A DNA stretch of 26,529 bases, from assembly GCA_021162325.1 (NCBI GenBank), contig JAGGYV010000026.1, forward strand, positions 1-26,529, in the 5' to 3' direction. A model generated the notes under the pieces. That model was not told where the DNA came from. It saw nothing but the letters and a program-made list of their open reading frames with translations, and made no database searches. Position numbers and translations under genes: made by a program. This DNA is from Desulfobacteraceae bacterium. Its GTDB lineage: Bacteria; Desulfobacterota; Desulfobacteria; Desulfobacterales; Desulfosalsimonadaceae. This document shows positions 15,687-23,614 of this stretch, piece by piece. The stretch's first letter is position 1. Every line of letters starts with the position of its first letter.

Positions 15687-16712
15687 TTATTTTTTTGAAA
15701 AAGCATCCAAACGCTTTTCGATATCATTCATTTTTCTTTTTAATTCAGGCAACCGTGGAATCATCCGACTGACACGAAGCCATAATTTATGGGGCATTTC
15801 AGGCGTTCCGGAAACCACCTGACCTTCGGGAACAGATCGGGTAACACCTGCCTGCGGACCGACCGTCACATAATCTCCAACGGTAATATGTCCCCCAATG
15901 CCCGCTTGCCCGGCCAGTATAACACTTTTCCCAATGGTCGCACTACCGGCGATCCCTACCTGGGCAACGATCAATGTATTTTCGCCAATCACTACATTAT
16001 GGGCGATCTGAACATGATTATCCGTCTTTACCCCATTTTTGATCCATGTTTTGCCAAAAGTCGCCCGGTCAATGGTGTTACAGGCACCGATCTCCACATC
16101 ATCCTCTATCTGAACAATACCCAGCTGCGGAATTTTATAGTGTATTTCCCCATCCGGAACAAATCCGAAGCCGTCACTGCCGATCACCGTGCCGGGGTGA
16201 ACAATTACCCGATTACCGATGACGCATCGATCCAGAATCGTTACATTCGGAAAAACGACAACATCCTCACCAATGGTTACCCCATTGCCAATCACCACAT
16301 GAGGATGTATGATCACCCGACTGCCAATGGTCACATTATCTTCAATAACTGCCAGGGGGCCGACACTGACATCGTTTCCAAAAGAGACATTTTGCCCGAC
16401 AAATGCCCGAGGGCTTATGGCCTCAGCAGGAGGGCGGACAGGAAAACAAAAATTCATAATCTTTGCCAATGCCAGGCGCGGGTTATCCGACAAAATGAGA
16501 TTGGTGGCCACTTTCTGGTAAAATTTTTTAGGAACAATAACGGCCCCGGCTGTTGTTTCACTGACCCGCTTTAAAATCTTCGGTGAATCCGCAAACGTGA
16601 TGTCATCTTTGCCGGCTTCATCAAACGGCGCAATCCCCCTGATAACCTTATGAGGATCACCATGAATTTCACCGTCAATCGCTTCAATCAATTCAGCTAA
16701 AGATATCTCCAT
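15687..16712 (-). CDS. lpxD: UDP-3-O-acylglucosamine N-acyltransferase LpxD
   Basis: LpxD adds the second hydroxyacyl chain, at the 2-amino group of UDP-3-O-acyl-glucosamine. The 341-residue chain has the N-terminal uridine-binding domain (1 to about 100, with ITFADSPK and AGAVIVP), a long left-handed beta helix of hexapeptide repeats, and a C-terminal helix (PELKRKMNDIEKRLDAF). The catalytic His lies in DNHVQIAHNVVIGEN, and DGFGFVPDG is a further LpxD signature. The start has AAGGAA upstream at suitable spacing. The skp gene lies 75 bases upstream, and that gap is filled by a repeat. Confidence 0.96.
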   Translation of the reverse strand: MEISLAELIEAIDGEIHGDPHKVIRGIAPFDEAGKDDITFADSPKILKRVSETTAGAVIVPKKFYQKVATNLILSDNPRLALAKIMNFCFPVRPPAEAISPRAFVGQNVSFGNDVSVGPLAVIEDNVTIGSRVIIHPHVVIGNGVTIGEDVVVFPNVTILDRCVIGNRVIVHPGTVIGSDGFGFVPDGEIHYKIPQLGIVQIEDDVEIGACNTIDRATFGKTWIKNGVKTDNHVQIAHNVVIGENTLIVAQVGIAGSATIGKSVILAGQAGIGGHITVGDYVTVGPQAGVTRSVPEGQVVSGTPEMPHKLWLRVSRMIPRLPELKRKMNDIEKRLDAFSKK

Positions 16713-16737
16713 GCATGGTTCCTTAGGATTGCCTATT

Positions 16738-16795
16738 CCGGATAAACCGGAGAAGTTAAAAGTGAACTAAAGGCTCGCTCACTTTAGTCACTTTA
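16738..16795 (+). repeat. Repeat family 2, copy C2, overlapping the skp stop
   Basis: CCGGATAAACCGGAGAAGTT followed by AAAAGTGAACTAAAG at 16738-16772 differs from the minus-strand reading of copy C1 at only a few positions. ACTAAAG (16766-16772) pairs with CTTTAGT (16782-16788), giving a small stem-loop. The internal hairpin run of C1 is missing. The skp stop codon (16788-16790) is inside the unit. Confidence 0.65.
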
Positions 16796-17318
16796 CACTT
16801 TTTGATTTTTCATTATATTTTTCAATTAATAAATCCGTCATATCAATCGTACTCGGATAATAAATAACCGCACTTTTTTCAATAATCAGTAAATAACCTT
16901 CTTTTTTTCCTATCTTTGCAGCCAATTCAAAAATATCAGTTTTTAATTTCTCTACCTCTGTTGCCTCAAGTTCCCTGAATGTCATTTGATATTTTTTCTG
17001 CATGGATTGAAAATCATACTTTTTAATTTCAATTTCCCGCTGTTTTTCTTCTCGCTTTTCCTTGCTCATGACCATGGCCTCGCGACTCATTTGCTCGGTA
17101 AGGCCCTCAATCTCTTTTCCCAGTTCAATAAGAGTTGTCTCCATCTCCCGACCTTTTTTCTGTATTTGCCCCTGAACCGCCTTCCCGGCTTCAGATTCGG
17201 TCAGGACACTTTGAAAATCAATAATCCCAATTTTTGCTACATCCGCCGCATATACTGGCAATACATAAAAAACAACCCATGCAACCGCTATAATTAAACC
17301 AAACTTTCCGCGTCTCAT
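16788..17318 (-). CDS. skp: Periplasmic chaperone Skp/OmpH
   Basis: Skp holds unfolded outer-membrane proteins in the periplasm and delivers them to BamA. The 176-residue protein has a signal peptide (residues 1-24, cleaved after VYA), then AKIGIIDFQSVLTESEAGKA, the conserved start of the OmpH family. A long charged coiled-coil (about 50-130) forms the tentacles, and the C-terminal YLLIIEKSAVIYYPSTIDMTDLLI strand region closes the body domain. A strong AAGGGGG site lies at 17324-17330. The gene follows bamA and precedes lpxD, the usual arrangement. The last few codons (KSVK and stop) lie inside a dispersed repeat, so the C-terminal tail may be recently acquired. Sequence similarity in this family is low, but length, composition and position agree. 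Confidence 0.9.
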   Translation of the reverse strand: MRRGKFGLIIAVAWVVFYVLPVYAADVAKIGIIDFQSVLTESEAGKAVQGQIQKKGREMETTLIELGKEIEGLTEQMSREAMVMSKEKREEKQREIEIKKYDFQSMQKKYQMTFRELEATEVEKLKTDIFELAAKIGKKEGYLLIIEKSAVIYYPSTIDMTDLLIEKYNEKSKSVK

Positions 17319-17340
17319 TTATACCCCCTTAATTCCGCAA

Positions 17341-17370
17341 AATAATATTGATGGCTTCGTAAAAAGTCCA
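17341..17370 (-). promoter_or_regulatory. Candidate promoter for skp within a repeat end
   Basis: On the minus strand TTGGAC is followed 18 bases later by TATTAT (plus-strand 17342-17347), with the skp ribosome binding site about a dozen bases further on. The -10 box is good, the -35 box poor. The -35 part and spacer come from the terminal block of the repeat at 17344-17519. Tentative. Confidence 0.25.
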
Positions 17371-17519
17371 ACTTCTGCGTTACGCTGCATCCTTCGTTTC
17401 TTCATAGTACGAAAAGTACGAATCATCACTCAGGATTTGCGCGCCTTGCCAATTTTAAGATTTGGTGGAACTTTTTTCTTTGCCATCTGAATCTGACTTT
17501 TTACCAATTTATCAATATT
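17344..17519 (+). mobile_element. Repeat family 1, copy A (MITE-like, inverted ends)
   Basis: The left end AATATTGAT, six bases, GTAAAAAGTC (17344-17368) is mirrored by GACTTTTTAC, six bases, ATCAATATT (17495-17519): 19 of 25 terminal bases pair. The 126-base interior has no gene, contains GTAC-GAAAA-GTAC, and matches copy B at 5325-5459. The size, structure and multiple copies suggest a non-autonomous mobile repeat. It fills most of the gene-free stretch 17319-17652 between skp and bamA; the remainder holds only AT-rich sequence and a GAAGGTTGAAGACTGAAGG stretch (minus strand, 17614-17632). Confidence 0.65.
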
Positions 17520-17652
17520 CAACATTACCTTTAAATAATTGACAAAATAATAAAAAGCCTATTTAAAAGAATAAGTTAAAGATAAATTTCTATTAAAAAC
17601 AATCGATGCTCCCTTCAGTCTTCAACCTTCTACCGAATTACCTGTTATTTTA

Positions 17653-19902
17653 TTAAAAACTTCCGCCCATGGAAAACTCCCAGCGGCCCGTGCCTTCATC
17701 CGGCTGTGGATCAATAATATACCCGCGCTCCAAACGTAACGGGCCCATGGGGGAAAACCACCGAATACCAAACCCGTAGCTATCGCGCAATCCACTGACA
17801 GATTCACCTTCATCCGCCCAGGCATTTCCCGCATCATAGAAAAACAGACCGACAAGCCCACTTTCCTTGATTATGGGGAACAGAAACTCTGCATTAAACT
17901 GAACAAACTCCGTACCCCCGATGTCAAACTCAATATTATTATTTTTTATTGTTGGACCAACTTCCCGCCAGTCAAAGCCCCGGACCGAATTAATACCGCC
18001 CAGATAAAACCGTTCATAATCCGGCAAATACTTGTTTGAGTTCTCCCATATATACCCCCCTTCTCCATGAAGAAACCCCACGGTTCCCCAGAACAAAGGG
18101 AAATACCATCCGGTTTCCGCCGTTGCCTTGGTATATCCGACATTTCCCCCCAGTCCGGCATATTTCAGCGTAAGGCTGTGCCGGGACCCTTCCGAGGGAT
18201 TAAACTGACGATTCCGGGAGTCATAAACCATACTGAAGGCAATGCTGCTTTCCACGTTTTTTTGTTCGGGTATATAGCCCAATTCTTCATATACTGCTAA
18301 GACATTGGTGACCTCACTGACATCGTAGGCATATTTGACATACCCGCGTGTAAAATCAAAAAGCGGATATCCGACCCGAAGCGCGCCGCCAAAGCTGTCC
18401 CGATCATAATCATCGTAGTCCCGCTCCATTTTATAAGCATCAATGCCTGCCGACAAAGGGATGTCAAACATCCATGGCTCCGTAAAACCAAGTGAATACT
18501 GCCGGGAGGTTCCCCCGGTTTGAACGGCCAGTTCCAGTATCTGTCCCCGCCCAAGAAAATTCCGTTCAGTCACGGACGCCATCACATAAAGTTTATCCAC
18601 CGCACTGTACCCGCCGCCAAAAGTAAAAGTGCCGGTGGATTTTTCAACCACTTCGATATCCAAAACCATCTGGTCTTCCGCAGAGCCGCGCATCGGTTTG
18701 ACCTTGACATCTTCAAAATAATCCAGCCGGTGCAGGTCCGCCACACTTCTTTTTAATCGTTGACTGCTGTACAACTCCTGTTCATAAATCCTTAACTCAC
18801 GGCGAATCACCTTGTCCCTGGTTTTGGTATTTCCACTGATGTTAATTCTTTCAAAATAAACCGGGTCATTTTTTGTTAAATGAAACGTAATATTGACGGT
18901 TAAATTTTCCGGATCCGTCCCGACTTCAGGATAAATATCGGCATGCGCATATCCTCTGTCGGCATACATATCGGTTAATGCCAGAACATCCTGCCGGATA
19001 ATATCCCGATTAAAATAATCTTCTGCTCCCACCATGACATGGGTAATCAGTTCTTCTTTGGGTATGATAAACTCACCTTCCAAATCGACCAGGCCCATTT
19101 TAAATCGGGGGCCTTCCTTAATTTTTATAAAAATATAAATCCACTCATCTTTATATTCAATTTCCGGTTCGCCGATCCTGGCTTCCGCATACCCATTATT
19201 TTGATAAAAAGCAGACAGCCGGTAAATATCCTGCTGTAATTCTTCACGGTTTAATTCACCCGAGGATGTCAACCAGGAAAAAAAACCCTTTTCATCTGTT
19301 TCCATCCTGTCTTTCAATTCTTCTGAATCATAGTCGCTGTTTCCGTCAAAAGTAATTGTCTTGATACGGACTTTTTCACCTTCTTCGATCTCAAATTCTA
19401 GATTCGCCTGACTATCTTCCAATGGATCGAGTTTATATGACACCGTGACGTTATGATAATTCTTATCCTTGTACAAGGATTCTATCATTTTGATATTCCG
19501 GCGTATTTTGAAAATATTCAGGATTGATCCACTGGTGATATCAACATTTTCCGTGAGCTCCTCGTCATCGATCGTCACATTTCCCAAAAAATTTATTTCC
19601 CGGATGGTGGGTTTCTCTTTAACAATAAAAATGATGGTATTCCCATCATCCGTCTTTTCAACTTCGACCCGGACATCATCAAACCATCCCATATTATAAA
19701 TGGCCTGAAGGTCTTCGGAAAGTAAGGCTTCATTATACACATCACCGGCTTTTGCCCGGGTACCCCTTAAAATTGCATCATCTTCGATCCGTTGATTATC
19801 CTCCACCAACACCTGATTGATCAAAACAGTATCTTCAGCGCCTGAAACAAGGGGTTTCAACAAAATTAAACCCAAAATTATTAACCCAATGCATTTTTGC
19901 AT
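17653..19902 (-). CDS. bamA: Outer membrane protein assembly factor BamA
   Basis: BamA is the essential Omp85 protein that inserts beta-barrel proteins into the outer membrane. With the ATG at 19900-19902 it has 749 residues: a signal peptide (MQKCIGLIILGLILLKPLVSG), five POTRA repeats covering about residues 28-415 (for example IREINFLGNVTIDDEEL, and RINISGNTKTRDKVIRRELR in the fifth), then a 16-strand barrel. The barrel shows FTFGGGYSAVDKL at its start, the loop-6 VRGF motif (GGINSVRGFDWREVG) and a terminal phenylalanine as the Bam recognition signal (FSMGGSF). An upstream TTG at 19927-19929 would overlap lolD but spoils the signal peptide. The gene starts 19 bases beyond the lolD stop, so it is probably co-transcribed with lolCD. 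Confidence 0.94.
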   Translation of the reverse strand: MQKCIGLIILGLILLKPLVSGAEDTVLINQVLVEDNQRIEDDAILRGTRAKAGDVYNEALLSEDLQAIYNMGWFDDVRVEVEKTDDGNTIIFIVKEKPTIREINFLGNVTIDDEELTENVDITSGSILNIFKIRRNIKMIESLYKDKNYHNVTVSYKLDPLEDSQANLEFEIEEGEKVRIKTITFDGNSDYDSEELKDRMETDEKGFFSWLTSSGELNREELQQDIYRLSAFYQNNGYAEARIGEPEIEYKDEWIYIFIKIKEGPRFKMGLVDLEGEFIIPKEELITHVMVGAEDYFNRDIIRQDVLALTDMYADRGYAHADIYPEVGTDPENLTVNITFHLTKNDPVYFERINISGNTKTRDKVIRRELRIYEQELYSSQRLKRSVADLHRLDYFEDVKVKPMRGSAEDQMVLDIEVVEKSTGTFTFGGGYSAVDKLYVMASVTERNFLGRGQILELAVQTGGTSRQYSLGFTEPWMFDIPLSAGIDAYKMERDYDDYDRDSFGGALRVGYPLFDFTRGYVKYAYDVSEVTNVLAVYEELGYIPEQKNVESSIAFSMVYDSRNRQFNPSEGSRHSLTLKYAGLGGNVGYTKATAETGWYFPLFWGTVGFLHGEGGYIWENSNKYLPDYERFYLGGINSVRGFDWREVGPTIKNNNIEFDIGGTEFVQFNAEFLFPIIKESGLVGLFFYDAGNAWADEGESVSGLRDSYGFGIRWFSPMGPLRLERGYIIDPQPDEGTGRWEFSMGGSF

Positions 19903-19921
19903 GTAATTATTACATTTACAT

Positions 19922-20668
19922 TTATTCAATCTCGACCAGCTTCCCTTCTACCAGAGTCATCTGTTTATTCATGTACTCTGCAAGTTGCATATTATGTGTT
20001 ACCGTGATTATCGTCATATTGTATTCATCATTGAGCTCAAACAATAAATCATGCACCTGGTGACTATTTTTCTTGTCCAGATTCCCCGTCGGTTCATCGG
20101 CCAGCAGTATCGCCGGATTCAGAACAAGCGCCCGGGCAAGTGCCACTCGCTGCTGTTCTCCGCCGGACAAATCGCTGACACGATGTTTCATTCTTTCCTT
20201 TAGCCCGACCCGAACAAGAATCGTTTCAGCTCTTTCCCGAATCTCTTTGGATGTTAATCCCTTGATCAATCCAGGCATTAAAACATTTTCAAGTGCGGAA
20301 AATTCCGCCAGAAGATAATGAAACTGAAAGACAAACCCCAAGGTTTTATTTCTAAAATCCGCCAGTTTTTTTTTCTCAAATTTAAACACATCGGCATTTT
20401 TATATAAAAAGGTGCCGCTGTCCGGTTGATCCAGGGTTCCGAGAATATGCAAAAGTGTCGATTTGCCGATACCGGATTCACCGACAATGGCTATTCTCTC
20501 TCCGGAATAAATATCAATCGATAAATCGCTCAGCACCTCTATTTTTGCGCCATTATTCTGGTAATGCTTGTTAATACCGCTTAAAGATATCAAGGGGTCT
20601 GAATCTTTTTCTTTATTTTCCGGAAAATATGTCATTTCATTATCATATTTTCCCATGCCGTTAACCAT
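19922..20668 (-). CDS. lolD: Lipoprotein-releasing ABC transporter ATPase LolD
   Basis: LolD powers release of outer-membrane lipoproteins from the inner membrane to LolA. The 248 residues contain a complete ABC cassette: Walker A IVGESGIGKSTLL, Q-loop FVFQFHYLLAEFSALENV (a LolD-type segment), signature LSGGEQQR, Walker B AILLADEPTGNLD and switch His in TVTHNMQ. The ATG at 20666-20668 was chosen because it overlaps the lolC stop by eight bases and has GAGGCG about ten bases upstream; frames reaching 20770 add residues that merely read through the end of lolC. The adjacent LolC/E permease and the bamA neighbour support the outer-membrane role over other MacB-type exporters. Confidence 0.92.
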   Translation of the reverse strand: MVNGMGKYDNEMTYFPENKEKDSDPLISLSGINKHYQNNGAKIEVLSDLSIDIYSGERIAIVGESGIGKSTLLHILGTLDQPDSGTFLYKNADVFKFEKKKLADFRNKTLGFVFQFHYLLAEFSALENVLMPGLIKGLTSKEIRERAETILVRVGLKERMKHRVSDLSGGEQQRVALARALVLNPAILLADEPTGNLDKKNSHQVHDLLFELNDEYNMTIITVTHNMQLAEYMNKQMTLVEGKLVEIE

Positions 20669-21896
20669 ATCGAAGCGCCTCGACCGGATTGAGTTTAGAC
20701 GCTTTGTAGGCGGGATAAAGCGTCGAGATAAAACAGATGGCCAGTGCGGCGGAAACAATAATAAAAACATCTAAAAATTCAAGCTGGACCGGAAGACTGG
20801 TAAAATAATAAACATCGCCCGGCAGTTCGATAAATTTATAATATTTTAAAAGGACACACCCCAAAATGCCAAGGACGACCCCGGTCACCGTCCCGATGAA
20901 TCCGATCACCGTGCCTTTGAAAACAAAAATTTTCCAAATGCTCCGGTCAGTCGCTCCCATCGCTTTTAAAATAGCAATATCCTTAGTTTTTCCCATCACC
21001 ATCATAATCAGGGTACTGGCAATATTAAATGCAGCAACCATAATAATCAGTGTCAAAATCACAAACATGGCCTTTTTTTCAAGTTTAAGGGCTGAAAAAA
21101 AATTCCGGTTCATCTGCATCCAGTCCATGGTCCAGTAAGGAAATCCCAAATCAGCCAGAATCGTTTGCGAAATTCTATCAGCACGATAAATATCATCCAC
21201 CCGGACCCCGATACCGGAAACCGAATCCCCGATTTTCATCAGTTGCTGGGCGGTCTTTAAATGAATAAACGCCAAAGAGGCATCATATTCATAAAAACCG
21301 GACTCAAAAATACCTGTCACTTCAAACCGTTTCATTGTCGGCATATGGCCGATAGGAGACATCATCCCTTTAGGGGAAATCAAATAAATCATTTCACCTT
21401 CAACGGCCCCGATCGTCATCGCCAGTTCCTTGCCTAAAATAATGCCCGGCGGCAAAACGCCGGATTCTGCGGTTACCTGAGGTCTTATTTTTTCTATTAA
21501 CGATTCTTTATCATATCCTTTTATCGGACTTCCGGCAGCTTTAGGGGCAATGCCTCTTAATACCGCTCCGGAAATACCGGAAGCAGATCGTAACATCACC
21601 TGAGAATACACAAAAGGCGCTGCGGAAACAACCCCGGCTTCAGATTTAACCTGGCGGATAACCCCCTCATAATCAGCGATTGTTCCGCCATGCCGACGAA
21701 TAATGATATGCGATTCAACACCTAAAATTTGAGATGTAAAATATGATTCCGCTCCGGACATCACGGCAATAACCATAATCAATGCCATCACACCGACAGT
21801 CACACCGGCCATGGAAAGAAACGTGATAAAGGAAATAAAGGCTTGTTTATGTCTTGACCTGAGATAGCGGCCACCTACAAAATATTCAAACGACAT
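20661..21896 (-). CDS. lolC: Lipoprotein-releasing permease LolC/LolE
   Basis: This is the membrane partner of LolD. The 411-residue chain has one N-terminal membrane segment (FITFLSMAGVTVGVMALIMVIAVMSG region, about 22-48), a periplasmic domain (about 50-265) and three C-terminal membrane segments, ending in the FtsX-type motif LYPAYKASKLNPVEALRYG. The opening FVGGRYLRSRHKQAFISFIT is typical of LolC/E. Only one permease gene is present beside lolD; E. coli has both lolC and lolE. The product may therefore work as a homodimer, or a second gene may lie elsewhere. It begins 12 bases after lysS and overlaps lolD. Confidence 0.9.
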   Translation of the reverse strand: MSFEYFVGGRYLRSRHKQAFISFITFLSMAGVTVGVMALIMVIAVMSGAESYFTSQILGVESHIIIRRHGGTIADYEGVIRQVKSEAGVVSAAPFVYSQVMLRSASGISGAVLRGIAPKAAGSPIKGYDKESLIEKIRPQVTAESGVLPPGIILGKELAMTIGAVEGEMIYLISPKGMMSPIGHMPTMKRFEVTGIFESGFYEYDASLAFIHLKTAQQLMKIGDSVSGIGVRVDDIYRADRISQTILADLGFPYWTMDWMQMNRNFFSALKLEKKAMFVILTLIIMVAAFNIASTLIMMVMGKTKDIAILKAMGATDRSIWKIFVFKGTVIGFIGTVTGVVLGILGCVLLKYYKFIELPGDVYYFTSLPVQLEFLDVFIIVSAALAICFISTLYPAYKASKLNPVEALRYG

Positions 21897-21908
21897 CGGT
21901 CAATCCGT

Positions 21909-23402
21909 TTATATTTTATCCGTGGGCTTCATGTGGGGGAATAAAATTACATCACGGATGGAGGCTGAATCCGTCAGCAGCATCGCCAATCGGTCTATTC
22001 CAATACCTTCTCCGGCAGTGGGCGGCATGCCGTATTCCAAGGCCCTGATATAATCTTCATCAATGATATGCGGCGTTTCATCCCCGGCTTCTTTATTCTC
22101 AAGCTGATGTAAGAACCTATTTTTTTGGTCTTCCGGATCATTTAACTCAGAAAATCCATTGGCAATCTCTCTTCCGGCAATAAACAATTCAAATCGATCC
22201 GTCAAATCCGGATTTTCCTTGTTTCTTCGCGAAAGCGGCGACACCTCAACAGGATAACCAGTGATAAATGTCGGCTGAATCAACTTGGGTTCCACAAGAA
22301 CATCAAATATTTTTGTCATTATCTTGCCGATTCCGATTGTTTCACCGGCCCGCGTTCCAAAAGAAATTCCTTTTGACAGTGCGAAATTCATCAGTTCTTC
22401 TTTTTTACTGAATAAAGCCGGGTCCACACCAGCAATTTTCTCTACAGAATCCTGAAGCGTTATCCGTTTCCAAGAACCGCTGAAGTGAATCTGCTCACCC
22501 TGATATTCGAAATCCATTGAACCGGCAATGCTTACAGCAAGCGACTGAAACATCTTTTCCGTTAAATTCATAAGATCTTCATATGTGGCATATGCCTGAT
22601 AAAATTCAAGCATGGTAAATTCAGGATTGTGCTGTGTGGAAATTCCTTCATTCCTGAAACTTCTGTTGATTTCAAAAACTCTTTCAAACCCTCCGGTTAC
22701 CAGTCTTTTTAAATAGAGTTCCGGCGCAATTCGCAAAAAAAGATCCATGCTAAGCGAATTATGATATGTTTTAAAAGGTTTGGCATCTGCTCCCCCGGGA
22801 AGCGGCTGCATCATAGGGGTTTCCACCTCTAAAAAATCCCGATCCAGCAGAAACATCCGGATCGCTTGAACCAGCCGGCTCCGCTTGATGAACAATTCCC
22901 GGACATCTGCATTCATAATCAGATCCAGATATCGTTGACGGTAGCGCTTTTCCGGATCTTTAAGCCCATGAAATTTTTCCGGCAGCGGCCGTGTTGCCTT
23001 AGAAATCAATTGTAAAGAATTTACCAGAAGCGTCCATTCTCCTGTTTTTGTCTGAAACATTCCGCCGGTCATCCCAATAAAATCGCCAATATCGAGTTTT
23101 TTAAACAAAGCATATGCATCATCGCCCACTTTATCCGTTCGAATATAAGCCTGAAGCTGGCCGCTCCAATCTTTGAACCGGATGAAGGCTGATTTCCCGA
23201 ACCGGTTAACAGCCATCATGCGGCCGGCCACTGAATAGGAAGCATCGTCCGAAATATCGCCCGATTCTTTTTCCACTAATTTTTGAATCTCTTTTATTAT
23301 ATGCGTAACCGTATAGTCATTCGGGAAAAGCGCAATCCCCGATTCTTTTAACAGTTGAATTTTTTCTTTTCTCTTTTCAATGACATCGTTTTTTTTACTC
23401 AT
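21909..23402 (-). CDS. lysS: Lysyl-tRNA synthetase, class II
   Basis: LysS charges tRNA-Lys. The 497-residue protein has an N-terminal helix, an OB-fold anticodon-binding domain (about 55-150, with VAGRMMAVNRFGKSAFIRF), and the class II catalytic core. Motif 2 is FRNEGISTQHNPEFTMLE and motif 3 is GEGIGIDRLAMLLTD with the following ASIRDVILFPHMKP. The length is normal for the family. The ATG at 23400-23402 (MSKKNDVIEKR) gives the expected N-terminus; a frame from 23489 adds 29 residues that coincide with a leader hairpin and is rejected. It lies 12 bases before lolC, so a housekeeping synthetase shares a transcript with the Lol transporter. The leader carries a hairpin at 23453-23491. Confidence 0.95.
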   Translation of the reverse strand: MSKKNDVIEKRKEKIQLLKESGIALFPNDYTVTHIIKEIQKLVEKESGDISDDASYSVAGRMMAVNRFGKSAFIRFKDWSGQLQAYIRTDKVGDDAYALFKKLDIGDFIGMTGGMFQTKTGEWTLLVNSLQLISKATRPLPEKFHGLKDPEKRYRQRYLDLIMNADVRELFIKRSRLVQAIRMFLLDRDFLEVETPMMQPLPGGADAKPFKTYHNSLSMDLFLRIAPELYLKRLVTGGFERVFEINRSFRNEGISTQHNPEFTMLEFYQAYATYEDLMNLTEKMFQSLAVSIAGSMDFEYQGEQIHFSGSWKRITLQDSVEKIAGVDPALFSKKEELMNFALSKGISFGTRAGETIGIGKIMTKIFDVLVEPKLIQPTFITGYPVEVSPLSRRNKENPDLTDRFELFIAGREIANGFSELNDPEDQKNRFLHQLENKEAGDETPHIIDEDYIRALEYGMPPTAGEGIGIDRLAMLLTDSASIRDVILFPHMKPTDKI

Positions 23403-23439
23403 ATGCTTATCCGGTACTTTCCCAAGTAATTGTTTTATA

Positions 23440-23491
23440 AGGTATGAAAAAATAATGTACCAAAACAGAATCGCTCTATTTTGGTACATTA
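23440..23491 (-). terminator. Hairpin with T-run in the lysS leader: terminator of the kinase gene or attenuator
   Basis: TAATGTACCAAAA and TTTTGGTACATTA (outer 13 bases each side of 23453-23491) pair perfectly, and an inner AGA/TCT pairing reduces the loop to five bases. On the minus strand the stem is followed by TTATTTTTTC, a rho-independent terminator layout. It lies between the histidine kinase stop (23615) and the lysS start (23402). Confidence 0.6.
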
Positions 23492-23533
23492 CATTTAATC
23501 CAGTTAACTAATATCCATCCGGTTGGCTACTCC

Positions 23534-23563
23534 ATTTATAATCGACTGTCAAGATTAACTTAA
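23534..23563 (-). promoter_or_regulatory. Candidate lysS promoter
   Basis: On the minus strand TATAAAT (23534-23540) makes a good -10 box with a weak TTAAGT 17 bases upstream. A perfect TTGACA (23547-23552) is also present but is badly spaced from it. If transcription starts here, the hairpin at 23453-23491 falls inside the lysS leader. Confidence 0.25.
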
Positions 23564-23614
23564 CTTTCCCAGTGCTTGGAAGCTTGCCAGCCACAGCAAT
23601 CCCTAAAACGAATT

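Noticed and set aside
15789..16574. Long plus-strand open frame opposite lpxD (261 codons)
   Set aside because: It is antisense to a certain lpxD gene; the open frame follows from the periodic hexapeptide-repeat codons. The translation has no recognisable domain and no ribosome binding site.
20669..20770. Longer LolD N-terminus
   Set aside because: The extension only reads the end of lolC in another frame; the ATG at 20668 has GAGGCG upstream and gives the usual length.
23403..23489. Longer LysS N-terminus starting at an ATG inside the hairpin
   Set aside because: The added 29 residues are not expected for LysS and coincide with the inverted repeat; the ATG at 23402 gives the normal N-terminus.
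23403..23600. T-box or other riboswitch in front of lysS
   Set aside because: No T-box core motif is seen, and lysS T-boxes belong to Gram-positive bacteria; only the simple hairpin is supported.
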